A DNA stretch of 5,591 nt. Source: Trueperaceae bacterium. GTDB taxonomy: Bacteria; Deinococcota; Deinococci; Deinococcales; Trueperaceae. How positions within the stretch are numbered: position 1 is the stretch's first letter; each line of letters begins with the position of its first letter. The position numbers and the translations under genes are program-made. Shown here piece after piece: positions 5,534 to 5,591 of this stretch. The stretch lies in contig SKMG01000367.1 of the NCBI GenBank assembly GCA_007121175.1, positions 1 to 5,591 of the forward strand, in the 5' to 3' direction. A model generated the notes under the pieces. The model made no database searches. It saw nothing but the letters and a program-made list of their open reading frames with translations, and was not told the origin of the DNA.

Positions 5534-5591
5534 GCCACTCAGGTCGCCGCGCTACGTGCCGGGACGGGCCGCACCACGCGCCGGGCCGGGC

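Noticed and set aside
5539..5591. Possible further gene or operator at the right edge
   Set aside because: Only 53 GC-rich bases remain, with no start signal, motif or repeat that stands out.

Overview
This is a very GC-rich bacterial window (I estimate above 70% by eye) with tightly packed genes. Seven coding regions are supported. Six lie on the minus strand and one on the plus strand. Two things suggest a Deinococcus-Thermus lineage, perhaps near Truepera/Deinococcus: two genes look leaderless, with a TAnnnT -10 box 6-7 bases before the start codon, and there is a stand-alone dsRNA-binding-domain protein beside a CRP-like regulator. This taxonomic call is an inference of low to moderate confidence; no rRNA or other marker is present.

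Layout, read along the minus strand from the right end. A YbaK-type aminoacyl-tRNA deacylase (4951-5520) overlaps by ATGA a secreted DsbA-family disulfide oxidoreductase (3911-4954). After a 61-base gap with its own -10 box comes a CRP/FNR-family regulator (3148-3849). It overlaps by GTGA a 103-residue protein of unknown function (2840-3151). Twelve bases later begins a DUF421/YetF-type membrane protein (2287-2827), whose reading frame is broken in a short CG repeat. A convergent plus-strand gene (1796-2251) encodes a small protein with one complete dsRNA-binding domain and a very acidic tail. Its 222-base upstream region is shared with a divergent NarL/FixJ response regulator (893-1573). That gene overlaps by GTGA an M20-family metallopeptidase (1-896), which runs off the left edge.

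The YbaK-DsbA pair would combine tRNA proofreading in the cytoplasm with thiol chemistry in the envelope. The CRP gene leads a likely three-gene operon ending in the membrane protein. The response regulator and peptidase are probably co-translated, and no histidine kinase is in view.

The least ordinary parts are the stand-alone dsRNA-binding protein and its leader region, which carries a perfect 12-base inverted repeat and a possible anti-Shine-Dalgarno pairing. The broken DUF421 gene and the matching leaderless-type promoters of the CRP and YbaK genes are also notable. I see no mobile element, CRISPR array, tRNA or rRNA. The last 53 bases (5539-5591) hold no feature beyond the region upstream of the YbaK promoter.
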